Source of the DNA: JAFGPJ01 sp964439135
GTDB lineage: Bacteria > Planctomycetota > Phycisphaerae > Sedimentisphaerales > Anaerobacaceae
DNA length: 9,620 nucleotides
Assembly (NCBI GenBank): GCA_964439135.1
Contig: CAYTNN010000171.1
Location: forward strand, 1 to 9,620
Direction: 5' to 3'
This document shows positions 1 to 7,344 of this stretch, piece after piece. Every line of letters begins with the position of its first letter. Position 1 is the stretch's first letter. The notes below the pieces were generated by a model. It saw only the letters and a list, made by a program, of their open reading frames with translations. It was not told the origin of the DNA and made no database searches. The position numbers were made by a program, and so were the translations under genes.

Positions 1-117
1 AAAAAATTGTGAAACAGAGATTTTTAGTATTTAGCTTTGAACTCTTCATAGGTGGCCGTTATGCACCGAGTTCATTGTGATTGTTGGGCGTACAGGCCTT
101 GAATTCGCTGAGACCAA
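1..117. other. Upstream non-coding stretch
   Basis: I see no convincing gene, RNA or repeat here. The sequence is AT-rich at its left edge and has stop codons in all forward frames. It could hold the tail of an untranslated region from a gene to the left, but nothing in the window shows that. The promoter of the GH16 gene begins immediately after it. Confidence 0.4.
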
Positions 118-145
118 TTGACATCGATGTTATTGCGTGTATACT
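118..145 (+). promoter_or_regulatory. Near-consensus sigma-70 type promoter of the GH16 gene
   Basis: The -35 box is a perfect TTGACA at 118-123 and the -10 box is TATACT (5/6 match) at 140-145, separated by 16 bp. Only 7 bp lie between the -10 box and the ATG at 153, so the predicted transcription start falls on or one base before the start codon. No Shine-Dalgarno sequence precedes the ATG. Either the mRNA is leaderless or the true translation start lies further in. The prediction is from sequence match only. Confidence 0.6.
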
Positions 146-152
146 TTAGTTT

Positions 153-1430
153 ATGTTAAGAGTCAATCATTCAATTATCAATGACTTCTCTGTTCAAGCA
201 GCAGTCATGCTTGTGCTAATTTGCAGCCCGGCACGTCTCATAGGGCAGCAAGCCGGATCCGGATCAAGCAATAGCGGGACCACCATCTGTCCGATGGTGG
301 TTCGACCAGCGGCTGTGCCTGCCGGCGCAGCCGTCAAGATGCGTTATACATGGAAGGCCGTTAAGCCGACAAAAACTCCCTTTAAGGCCTTTGTACATAT
401 CATTGACGACCAACGGCGCATGATCCTGCAGGACGACCATACACCACCCATTGGCACATCTACCCCAGGCTGGCAGGGAACTATCACCTACGAGCGACGT
501 CTGGTGGTTCCGGCCCACATCAATAACGGCCAGTACCGAATTGTCATGGGACTTTACGGTGATTCCGGTCGGGCACCACTTAACGCAGGGCAGGGAGTTT
601 CCTCTTTGGGAGGTGACAGCTATCAAGTCGGTGCTTTGAAAATCGATTCCCAGGCTCCCTGGCCGCCGGCCGATACGGACCAGACTCCCAGCCTGGATCT
701 CTCGGGCTTCCACCTGAGCTTCCGTGAAGAATTTGACGAACCTTTAGATATATCAGCCTGGGGACCGGGAACCCGCTGGATTGCCCACACCCCCTGGGCC
801 GGTGACTTCGGAGATGCCCGCTTTGCCGATCCCGGCAGTAACTTCCCTTTTACCGTAAAAGATAGTATCCTCCGCATCGAAGCCAGGAAAGACGACGCCG
901 GGAAGTGGTCGTCCGGATTGCTGGCCTCCAACGATCCGCTGGGCAAGGGCTTTTCTCAACAATATGGTTACTTCGAAATGCGGGCCAAATTACCGCCCGG
1001 CCCCGGAGTCTGGCCGGCCTTCTGGCTTTGTTCCAGCTATAACCGTAAAGACAAGACCGCAGGCCTGGACGGTTCCGTCGAAATCGATGTTCTTGAATAT
1101 TACGGTCGCACCCCCAGTTCCTTCACGGCAACAATCCATGTCTGGCGCCCGGAACCGCACCGTAGCGAAGGCTGCACCATCACCACCAAACCCAATGAGG
1201 CCTCTGCCGGATTCCATAACTATGGGTGCCTGGTCGATTCGCAATGGATCACGATGTACTTCGACGGCATCAAAGTCTGGCAAGGCAAAACGCCGCCTGA
1301 GCATAACAAACCGCTGATGCTGCTGCTCAACCTGGCATTAGGCCCCGGTTGGCCCATCGACAAGACCCCGAATCCATCGGTAATGGAAGTGGATTATGTG
1401 CGGGTCTATGCAAAGACTGACAGCAAGTAA
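153..1430 (+). CDS. Secreted glycoside hydrolase family 16 beta-glycanase with N-terminal accessory domain
   Basis: This is a 425-residue endo-acting beta-glycanase of the GH16 fold (retaining, beta-jelly roll). Residues 1-32 look like a signal peptide, with hydrophobic stretch 14-30. Residues 46-165 form a separate region, probably a beta-sandwich, with a pattern seen in front of other exported hydrolases (VHIIDD, QDDHTPP, NGQYRIVMGLY). The GH16 catalytic domain spans about 187-421. It carries the family signature EIDVLE at 310-315: E310 is the expected nucleophile, D312 the assisting acid and E315 the acid/base. GVWPAFWL (285-292) and the closing beta-strand MEVDYVRVYA (411-420) are also typical. 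The bulged E-x-D-x-x-E form is shared by laminarinases, agarases and related groups, so the exact substrate cannot be read from sequence. The ATG at 153 has no SD and sits at the predicted transcription start. The next in-frame ATG (207) also lacks an SD and would shorten the signal peptide. Confidence 0.9.
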   Translation: MLRVNHSIINDFSVQAAVMLVLICSPARLIGQQAGSGSSNSGTTICPMVVRPAAVPAGAAVKMRYTWKAVKPTKTPFKAFVHIIDDQRRMILQDDHTPPIGTSTPGWQGTITYERRLVVPAHINNGQYRIVMGLYGDSGRAPLNAGQGVSSLGGDSYQVGALKIDSQAPWPPADTDQTPSLDLSGFHLSFREEFDEPLDISAWGPGTRWIAHTPWAGDFGDARFADPGSNFPFTVKDSILRIEARKDDAGKWSSGLLASNDPLGKGFSQQYGYFEMRAKLPPGPGVWPAFWLCSSYNRKDKTAGLDGSVEIDVLEYYGRTPSSFTATIHVWRPEPHRSEGCTITTKPNEASAGFHNYGCLVDSQWITMYFDGIKVWQGKTPPEHNKPLMLLLNLALGPGWPIDKTPNPSVMEVDYVRVYAKTDSK

Positions 1431-1643
1431 AAAAGCCGGCAGCAAGATACGATGCTGAGTGCCACACACAAAAGCGGGGATAGGGCTGGAAAAATGAGAT
1501 TCAGAAGAATGAGGTATAGAAGTCAAATTTGCTTTCGTTTTTCGTTCACCGCCTGCCGGTGTGCTATCAGTGGCGCGAGAATATCTTTGCACAGGATAGG
1601 ATTTCCAGCTATACTTACCAGATATGTGGTTGGTGATGTTGGT

Positions 1644-1649
1644 TATAAT
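1644..1649 (+). promoter_or_regulatory. Possible -10 element upstream of the oxidoreductase-HEAT genes
   Basis: A perfect TATAAT occurs about 150 bp before the start codon at 1800. No hexamer 15-19 bp upstream resembles TTGACA, and there is no extended -10 TG, so it would be an incomplete or activator-dependent promoter, or chance in AT-rich sequence. Confidence 0.3.
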
Positions 1650-1662
1650 GATTAAAGATGTC

Positions 1663-1681
1663 GAGCATGATAAACACGCTC
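1663..1681 (+). promoter_or_regulatory. Imperfect inverted repeat near the predicted transcript start
   Basis: GAGCATG at 1663-1669 and CACGCTC at 1675-1681 can pair over 7 positions with one A/C mismatch around a 5-base loop. It lies about 14 bp after the TATAAT box, so it could be a hairpin in the 5' leader or an operator-like site. No T-run follows, so it is not an intrinsic terminator. The functional reading is speculative. Confidence 0.25.
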
Positions 1682-1799
1682 AACAGGATGCTGGTATGGA
1701 TTCAAACATCAGGATGTCTGTACCCGGATATAAGAAAAGGGGCCTACGAGAAGTGTGATGCCTATGCCCCGTTGAATTTTACTCAGCAGGAGATCAAGT

Positions 1800-3080
1800 A
1801 TGTGCAAAGAAAGAGTTGGACTAAACCGGCGGCGGTTTCTCAAAACCGCAGCGAAGGCTAGTGTTTGCCTGGCGTTGCCGCAAATAATTCCAGGCACGGC
1901 GTTAGGCAAGAATGGCAGTGTGGTCCCCAGCGAACGAATAAGGCTGGGCGCCATTGGGATCGGGAATCGCGGCCGGTACGACCTGGGCTGCTTCCTTCGG
2001 GAGCCTGATTTGCAGTGTGTTGCCGTCTGTGACGTACGGGGCGACAACCGCAAGCGTGCCAAGGACATGGTCGATGCCCAGAACGGCAACAAAAACTGCA
2101 CGCCGTATATCGACATGCGCGAGTTGCTCGCCCGCGACGATATCGACGCCGTGCTGATAGCGACCGGTCCGAACTGGCACGCGACGGCCGCTACAATGGC
2201 GGCTAAGGCAGGCAAAGATGTTTACTGCGAAAAGCCCTGCACGAAGAACATCGCCCAGAGCCTGGCCCTGGCGGATATCTTTCGCCGCACGGCCCGCGTA
2301 TTCCAGGCCGGCACGCAACGTCGTAGCCTGCCCAACTTTGCCTATGCGATCGAGCTGGCCCGGACCGGCAAGCTCGGCCTGCTTCAGACACTCCACGCCC
2401 ATCCCGGCGGCCTGGGGACCCAGATGAGTGGCTGGCTCCCGGCTGAGCCGGAACCGCCCCGAGAGCAGGTGGACTGGGACATGTACCTCGGGCCGGCCGC
2501 CTGGCGACCCTACACCAGCAAACTTATGAACGCCTTCCATTTCGAAAAAGGCGGCGGAATGGTCGGAGGCGGGTGCCTCGAATGGGGCTCTCACTGCGTT
2601 GATCTATGCCAGTTGGCCAACGATGCCGATGACACGGCGCCCGTGGAGTACGAGCCGGTCAACGGTCAGTTGCACGCCCGCTATGCCAACGGTGTCAAAC
2701 TCGTGATGCGTAACGACGGATGGCTGCCGATGGGCTCGTGTCCGGTCCGTTTCGAAGGCGAAACCGGCTGGATTGAGACCGGCGACGATGCGGAGTTCGG
2801 CGCGAGTTCCCAATCGTTGCTCCTTAGGAGAGGGACCAAGATACCGGGCTACCCCGCCGACTTCCACGTGCGTGACTTCCTTGATTGTGTCAAGACCCGG
2901 GCGCTGACCCGGGCCAACGCCGACGCCGCGTGCTGGGCGCATATCGCCTGCCACGCAGCTAATATCGCCCTGTTCCTCAATCGCAAAGTCAGGTTTGACC
3001 CGAAGAAGTGTGAATTCATTGGCGACGAGCAGGCCAACCGGTTACGTTCCGAGGCCCTGCGGGAACCATGGCGAATTTAG
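1800..3080 (+). CDS. Tat-exported Gfo/Idh/MocA family oxidoreductase
   Basis: This 426-residue protein belongs to the NAD(P)-dependent sugar/inositol dehydrogenase superfamily. The ATG at 1800 is preceded by AGGAG (1788-1792) at 7 nt. The N-terminus has a twin-arginine motif, NRRRFLK (residues 9-15), then a hydrophobic segment to about residue 36, so export in folded form with bound cofactor is expected. The Rossmann domain follows: GIGNRG at 53-58, and the family's EKP motif at 144-146 (VYCEKP), whose Lys contacts substrate and cofactor in characterised relatives. The C-terminal alpha/beta domain contains GSHCVDL at 263-269, where H265 and D268 match the usual catalytic GxHxxD pattern. The length is normal for exported members in planctomycetes and relatives. 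The substrate cannot be deduced, but a sugar or sugar acid is likely from the glycoside hydrolase context. The HEAT gene follows 44 bp downstream, probably in the same operon. Confidence 0.92.
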   Translation: MCKERVGLNRRRFLKTAAKASVCLALPQIIPGTALGKNGSVVPSERIRLGAIGIGNRGRYDLGCFLREPDLQCVAVCDVRGDNRKRAKDMVDAQNGNKNCTPYIDMRELLARDDIDAVLIATGPNWHATAATMAAKAGKDVYCEKPCTKNIAQSLALADIFRRTARVFQAGTQRRSLPNFAYAIELARTGKLGLLQTLHAHPGGLGTQMSGWLPAEPEPPREQVDWDMYLGPAAWRPYTSKLMNAFHFEKGGGMVGGGCLEWGSHCVDLCQLANDADDTAPVEYEPVNGQLHARYANGVKLVMRNDGWLPMGSCPVRFEGETGWIETGDDAEFGASSQSLLLRRGTKIPGYPADFHVRDFLDCVKTRALTRANADAACWAHIACHAANIALFLNRKVRFDPKKCEFIGDEQANRLRSEALREPWRI

Positions 3081-3114
3081 CGTCCGATCTTACGAAAGAA
3101 ACCACCTAAACTAT

Positions 3115-3119
3115 GAGGA
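3115..3119 (+). promoter_or_regulatory. Ribosome binding site that selects the HEAT gene start
   Basis: GAGGA lies 5 nt before the ATG at 3125. An in-frame ATG also exists at 3113, but it has no SD upstream and its own G forms the start of this GAGGA. The SD therefore favours 3125 as the start. Confidence 0.6.
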
Positions 3120-3124
3120 CAATC

Positions 3125-5083
3125 ATGATAATAAAAAAACGATATTTCTCCTGGTGTGTTATTCTCATTATAGTCGCCTTGTCGACCGGGATCGTTGCTC
3201 AAAATCGGTCGGCTACGAACTTCAAACAAAGCGACTTGATCGCTGTTCTGCAGTCAGATGCCCCCAAGGCTGAGAAAGCCATCACCTGTAAGCGATTAGC
3301 CATCTATGGCACCGAGCAATCCGTCCCCGTCCTGGCGCCGCTATTGGCGGACAAGGAACTGTCATCGTGGGCTCGAATCGCGCTCGAAGCAATCCCCGGA
3401 CCCGCCGCCGACGCCGCTTTACGCGATGCGCTTGGCAAGCTGCAGGGCCGGCTGCTTATAGGGGTGATCAATTCGATTGGCGTGCGTCGTGATGTTCACG
3501 CCGTCGATACCCTCGTGCAGAAACTCGACGATGCCAACGGCGGCGTCGCATCGGCCGCCGCCGTGGCGTTGGGACACATCGGTGGCGAGCAGGCAGCCAA
3601 GGCACTGGCGCAATCCCTGGCGGATGCGCCGGCCGACGTTCGTTCGGCAGTGGCCGAAGGTTGCATTCTATGTGCGGAGTGGTTCCTGGCACATGACAGG
3701 ACTGCCGAAGCCATCAAGCTGTACGACACGGTCCGCCAGGCGGACGTACCCGACCAGAGACATCTTGAAGCAATCCGCGGTGCTATTCTGGCCCGCCAGT
3801 CCGCGGGTGTCCCCCTGTTAATCGAACAGTTACGATCGGAAGACAGAAAGAGGCTCGGCATCGGCTTGCGCACGGCTCGCGAGCTTCCCGGTCGTGACGT
3901 GACCGAGGCATTGGCAGTCGAATTGGCCCACTTAAGTCCGGACCGGCGCCCCATGCTGCTGTTGGCCCTGGCCGACCGTAACGATTCTGCTGTACTACCG
4001 ACCGTTGAAAAGGCGGCTCAAGGCGGCCCGAAGGACCTGCGCATTACAGCCATCAACATCCTGATCCGCTTGGGCGATGTCTCGTGCGTGCCGGTCTTGC
4101 TGGAGGCCGCGACCGAGGACGACGCCAAGCTGGAACAAGCAGCCACCGAAACGCTGGTCAGACTGCCAGGCAAAGACGTGGATGCTGACTTGCTCGCCCG
4201 CCTGCCGCAAGCGCGGGGCAAGCTGAAGCAGGTTCTCATCGAGCTGGCCGGCCAGAGGCAAATCAGCGAGGCACTTCCTGCGGTCGTCTCGTGCCTTCAT
4301 GATACTGATGCAGAGACTTGCGGCATGGCCGTACAGACAATCGGCATCATCGGCCAGGACCCGCAGATAGACGATCTCGTCAAGCTGCTTCAAGAAACCA
4401 ACAATTCCAGAGAACGGGCGGGCATCAATAAGGCCCTGCTGGCGATCAGTGGCCGTAGCGGCGTAAAGTGCATCCCGCACCTGCAACCCCTAACGCAGAG
4501 CCGTGACAATGAGCTCCACATGATCGGGTTGCACGCATTGGCCATAATCGGCGGGCCCGATGCGCTGGCGGCTGTCAATTCCGCCATTGAGAGCGCTGAG
4601 ACCCCCGTCCAGGACGAGGCCGTACGCATCTTATCGACTTGGCCAAACAACTGGCCTGAGGACAGCGAGGCAGGGCAAGCCCTGCTGATATTGGCCACAT
4701 CGGCTGAGAAGATGTCCCATCAGGTGCTGGGTCTGCGTGGTTACCTCCAGTACATACGCGGCAATAAGAAACTCAGCAATGAACAAAAGGTGGCCAAGGT
4801 CAAGGACGTGCGGTCCCACATCAAGCGGCCCGAAGAGGAGCGGCAGGCCATCGCTGTCTTGGGGGAAGCACCGATCGCCAGTGCCCTGGAGCTATTGACG
4901 ACGCTCGCTGAGGACCCGGCGGTTGCCGAGGAAGCCTATTCGGCCATTGTCCGAATTGCCGGCCAGGATATCCGCGGGGTTTCCATGGATCAACGCCGGC
5001 AAGTGCTGCAAACGGTGGCTGAAAAATCAAGGAACGATGAAACCAGGCAGAGAGCCAGAAAGACCCTCAGTGGAGTTCGGTAA
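3125..5083 (+). CDS. Secreted HEAT-repeat protein
   Basis: This is a 652-residue protein (656 if the SD-less in-frame ATG at 3113 is used). The N-terminus MIIKKR plus hydrophobic residues 11-24 and a likely cut after A25 make a clear Sec signal peptide. The rest is almost wholly alpha-helical, built of HEAT/PBS-lyase-type repeats of about 30-40 residues. Examples are the units around ALGHIGGEQAAKAL, ETLVRLPGKDVDADLL, AVQTIGIIGQDPQIDDLVKLL and LHALAIIGGPDALAAV. The region LGLRGYLQYI, then RPEEERQAI, resembles the C-terminal part of HEAT proteins common in planctomycetes and verrucomicrobia. No catalytic motif, heme site or other domain is visible, so a scaffold or protein-binding role is the best inference. 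It is probably co-transcribed with the upstream oxidoreductase. Its stop lies directly beside, or perhaps inside, a decayed transposase, so the last few residues may not be ancestral. Confidence 0.85.
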   Translation: MIIKKRYFSWCVILIIVALSTGIVAQNRSATNFKQSDLIAVLQSDAPKAEKAITCKRLAIYGTEQSVPVLAPLLADKELSSWARIALEAIPGPAADAALRDALGKLQGRLLIGVINSIGVRRDVHAVDTLVQKLDDANGGVASAAAVALGHIGGEQAAKALAQSLADAPADVRSAVAEGCILCAEWFLAHDRTAEAIKLYDTVRQADVPDQRHLEAIRGAILARQSAGVPLLIEQLRSEDRKRLGIGLRTARELPGRDVTEALAVELAHLSPDRRPMLLLALADRNDSAVLPTVEKAAQGGPKDLRITAINILIRLGDVSCVPVLLEAATEDDAKLEQAATETLVRLPGKDVDADLLARLPQARGKLKQVLIELAGQRQISEALPAVVSCLHDTDAETCGMAVQTIGIIGQDPQIDDLVKLLQETNNSRERAGINKALLAISGRSGVKCIPHLQPLTQSRDNELHMIGLHALAIIGGPDALAAVNSAIESAETPVQDEAVRILSTWPNNWPEDSEAGQALLILATSAEKMSHQVLGLRGYLQYIRGNKKLSNEQKVAKVKDVRSHIKRPEEERQAIAVLGEAPIASALELLTTLAEDPAVAEEAYSAIVRIAGQDIRGVSMDQRRQVLQTVAEKSRNDETRQRARKTLSGVR

Positions 5084-5493
5084 GCAGGCGTACCGGGAGT
5101 TGCCTTATGCAAGCCGACAAACTGCTGATCTGTGCAGATTCCGGTGGAAGTAATGGCTACCGCACTCGTCTATGGAAAGTGGAACTTCAGGAATTGGTTG
5201 ATGAAACGGCTTTGGAGATAATGGTCTGTCATCTACCTCCCGGAACCAGCAAGTGGAACAAGATTGAGCATCGCTTGTTTTCCTGCATCAGCACGAATTG
5301 GCGTGGCCGATCCTTGGTCAGTCACGAAGTGGTGGTCAACCTGATTGCCGCCACGAAGACAGCCAAAGGACTCAAAGTAAAAGCGAAACTTGACCGTAAC
5401 AAGTATCCGACCAAAGTTGAAGTGTCGAAGGAACAAATGCAGCAGGTCAACCTCAGGATAACACTGGCCTATCGTTTTAATCAATGGAATTGA
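5084..5493 (+). pseudogene. Remnant of an ISAzo13-family (Rhodopirellula-type) transposase, C-terminal part
   Basis: The frame starting at 5107 encodes 128 residues with the hallmark C-terminal third of ISAzo13 transposases: LLICADSGGSNGYRTRLWK, then CHLPPGTSKWNKIEHRLF, NWRGRSLVSHEVV and LIAATKTAKGLKV. By analogy with IS630-like DDE enzymes, D11 (in ADSGG) and E54 (in NKIEH) are catalytic. Full-length members are roughly 400 residues or more, so the N-terminal two thirds, including the first catalytic Asp, is missing. The ATG at 5107 has no SD and is probably fortuitous. In the next frame upstream, FGKQAY and PYASR resemble the stretch that normally precedes LLICAD, which suggests a frameshift near 5115-5120. 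The end is also degraded: the usual F-x-x-W-N-Y-T ending stops after QWN. No terminal inverted repeats or target-site duplication are evident. It is not expected to be functional. Confidence 0.8.
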
Positions 5494-5496
5494 TTA
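5478..5496. repeat. Small AT-rich inverted repeat at the convergent gene junction
   Basis: TAATCAAT (5478-5485) and ATTGATTA (5489-5496) form a perfect 8-bp stem with a 3-base loop over the end of the transposase remnant. Neither strand has a T-run directly after the stem, so it is a poor intrinsic terminator. It might be a leftover of the insertion element end or chance in AT-rich DNA. Confidence 0.35.
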
Positions 5497-5505
5497 TGTC
5501 TCTTC

Positions 5506-5523
5506 CAAGCGACTCACCGCTTG
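5506..5523. repeat. Short inverted repeat across the symporter stop codon
   Basis: CAAGCG (5506-5511) and CGCTTG (5518-5523) form a perfect 6-bp stem with a 6-base loop spanning the symporter stop codon (5514-5516). No T-run follows on the minus strand. It could contribute to transcript end formation between the convergent genes, but the evidence is weak. Confidence 0.25.
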
Positions 5524-7226
5524 ATTATCCAGAGGAAGGAGCCGATTAATATCGCTACTGCTGCCCAGCCGGCGATGAAGCCAATAATATCAACAAACTT
5601 CGGCCTGGATATTTCGAAATCAGGATGATCAAACCAGGGTCGGCGTGGGGCCGGGACTACTCCATCGGGAAGAGTAAAAGGCACGGTCTCCGGTTCGCCG
5701 GGAGCGATGGGAGTCCGCAGACATTCATAGAAGCGGTCCAGTTTCTTCTTCTCCACCGGCTTAGTGACCAGACTGACGACGATAGCTATTGTAAAGCCGG
5801 CGGAGATGTACAGAATCATTTGCCAGGGCAGGTAAAGTTTGCCCTCGAACAGCATGAACGCGGGAAGTTTCCCTGCCAGACTCGCATTGAAGTCCCACAG
5901 CATATTTCCAAATATCTCAATCCTGCTTGTAAACAGCAGCACGGCAAAGCTAAGCAGAGTCGATATCCAGGCAGCTTTCGACGAGGCACGCCGCCAGAAA
6001 AGTCCCAGCCAGAATGGGATTGCCATCATTGCGGAGACCTTCCAGAATATTTCAAGGCCCTGTACAACGCTGTCGAGGCTGAACGCAAAAGAGACACCGG
6101 CGACGACAACAATCCCCGCGACGACACGTCCGACGATAGTGTAATGTTTGTCCGGCTTGTTTTTCACAAGAAGTGAACGGTAGATATTTTCGGTAAATAA
6201 TGCCGACGATGAGACCATGAAAGCGTCGCATGAACTCATAACCGCGGCCAGCATCGAAGCGATGAACAAGCCGACAAGTCCGGGCGCGATCTTAGGCAGC
6301 AGAGTGTGAGCCATAAGGCCGTACACATGGTCGACGTCGATATTTTGACCGGCATATAGTCCAACGGCACAGAGTCCCGTAAGGACCCATGCGATAGTGC
6401 ACACCCGTTTGAAAAGTATGCCGCACATCACGCCCACGCGGCCTTCCATTTCGGTTTTGCCGGCGGCGGCCAGGCCCATGTTGTGGGGTTGGGTCACCCA
6501 GCCCAGCAAGGCATTGAACGAGATGACCGCAATATAAAATGCTGTGATTCCGGCTGGAGCAACGACCTTGAACATATCCGGATTCTGTATGCTTTCACGC
6601 AGGCCCGCCATCCCTCCTACAGCGGACAGAGCGAAGGGCAGAATCAAAAAAGAAAGAACAATGGTGAGTATCCCCTGGACAAAATCCGTCAGGATGGCAG
6701 CACTCAGGCCGCCCGCGATACCGTAGATAATGAAGATTGCCGTCATCGCGCAGATGGCAATGTTCGGATTGATCTGTCCCCCCGATACCGCTGTGATCAT
6801 GGCGGTGCTGCCTTTGAGCATCACGCCGATATTAACCGTTAACTGCAGCATCCCCATCACGGCGTACAGGCCGGCCACACTACGGTCATATCTGGCGAAG
6901 AAATAATCTCCCGTGGTAACAGCGCGCATTCGCCTGAATACCGGAGCCAGCAACCAGAAGAAAGGTGTTACGAACAGCCACAACCATTGGTACCAGATAC
7001 CCGATGCACCGGAGTGATATGTCTTCGCGGCGACACTGACGGCCTGATCTGAATGGGTGCCGGTGCCAAACGTGAAAAACATCATCATCAGCTTACCAAA
7101 CTTTCGGTCACCGATGAAGAAACTTGCAGAGTTACGTACGCGCCGGGCGGCTGATATCCCGATTACCGCAATTATCGCAAGATAGAGGGCTATGACCAAC
7201 CAGTCAATCCAACTGACTCCAAACAT
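5514..7226 (-). CDS. Sodium:solute symporter (SSS/SGLT family)
   Basis: This 570-residue inner-membrane transporter couples Na+ entry to uptake of a small solute. About 13-14 hydrophobic segments can be counted, with TM1 at 6-25 and a final one at about 545-566 after a long polar loop (487-543). The family signature GGLSAAILTDFVQ is at 172-184. The segment LAAVMSSCDAFMVSSSALFTENIYR at 326-350 matches the second signature. A328, S331 and S332 align with the Na2-site residues A361, S364 and S365 of Vibrio SGLT. The GTGTHSDQAVSVA stretch (54-66) near the unwound first core helix is typical of a clade often found beside glycoside hydrolase genes. The ATG at 7226 has AAAGGA 10 nt upstream. The gene is divergent from the GH67 gene and convergent with the transposase remnant. 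Substrate is inferred only: a uronate, xylose or oligosaccharide would fit the context. Confidence 0.92.
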   Translation of the reverse strand: MFGVSWIDWLVIALYLAIIAVIGISAARRVRNSASFFIGDRKFGKLMMMFFTFGTGTHSDQAVSVAAKTYHSGASGIWYQWLWLFVTPFFWLLAPVFRRMRAVTTGDYFFARYDRSVAGLYAVMGMLQLTVNIGVMLKGSTAMITAVSGGQINPNIAICAMTAIFIIYGIAGGLSAAILTDFVQGILTIVLSFLILPFALSAVGGMAGLRESIQNPDMFKVVAPAGITAFYIAVISFNALLGWVTQPHNMGLAAAGKTEMEGRVGVMCGILFKRVCTIAWVLTGLCAVGLYAGQNIDVDHVYGLMAHTLLPKIAPGLVGLFIASMLAAVMSSCDAFMVSSSALFTENIYRSLLVKNKPDKHYTIVGRVVAGIVVVAGVSFAFSLDSVVQGLEIFWKVSAMMAIPFWLGLFWRRASSKAAWISTLLSFAVLLFTSRIEIFGNMLWDFNASLAGKLPAFMLFEGKLYLPWQMILYISAGFTIAIVVSLVTKPVEKKKLDRFYECLRTPIAPGEPETVPFTLPDGVVPAPRRPWFDHPDFEISRPKFVDIIGFIAGWAAVAILIGSFLWIIKR

Positions 7227-7344
7227 GATTCGCTAATCCTTTCCCGATTCCTTGCCATACCTGAATTTTTAGACGAAACCATTCTTACTGGTTATCGTCT
7301 TTTACTTTCAAATATTCCCAAAGTTGTCCTATACGTTATTGACA

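Larger units (their letters stand above)
1431..1799. other. Non-coding spacer and probable leader of the oxidoreductase gene
   Basis: These 369 bp separate two forward genes and contain no recognisable gene. The short open frames here have no family resemblance and no good ribosome binding site. A weak hairpin (CAGCA/TGCTG, 1440-1457) just after the GH16 stop has no T-run and is not a convincing terminator. A perfect TATAAT lies at 1644-1649, followed by an imperfect hairpin at 1663-1681. This suggests that the oxidoreductase gene is transcribed separately with a leader of roughly 140 nt. Confidence 0.5.

Noticed and set aside
1438..1463. Possible intrinsic terminator after the GH16 gene
   Set aside because: The stem is only 5 bp with an 8-base loop and there is no T-run after it.
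1658..1861. Small open frame of 67 codons overlapping the oxidoreductase start
   Set aside because: It has no SD or family resemblance and overlaps the well-supported start at 1800 with its AGGAG site.
1902..2594. Open frame of 230 codons on the minus strand
   Set aside because: It is antisense to the Gfo/Idh/MocA gene, which is clearly the real coding strand.
5107..5493. Intact small gene for a transposase-like protein
   Set aside because: It lacks the N-terminal two thirds and the first catalytic Asp, has no SD, and shows signs of frameshift, so it is better called a remnant.
5625..6176. Open frame of 183 codons on the plus strand
   Set aside because: It is antisense to the symporter gene, has no recognisable motif, and is explained by the symporter's codon use.
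7339..7344. Second TTGACA on the plus strand in the divergent region
   Set aside because: No acceptable -10 box occurs 15-19 bp downstream. The TTGACA at 7472 is better placed for the GH67 gene.
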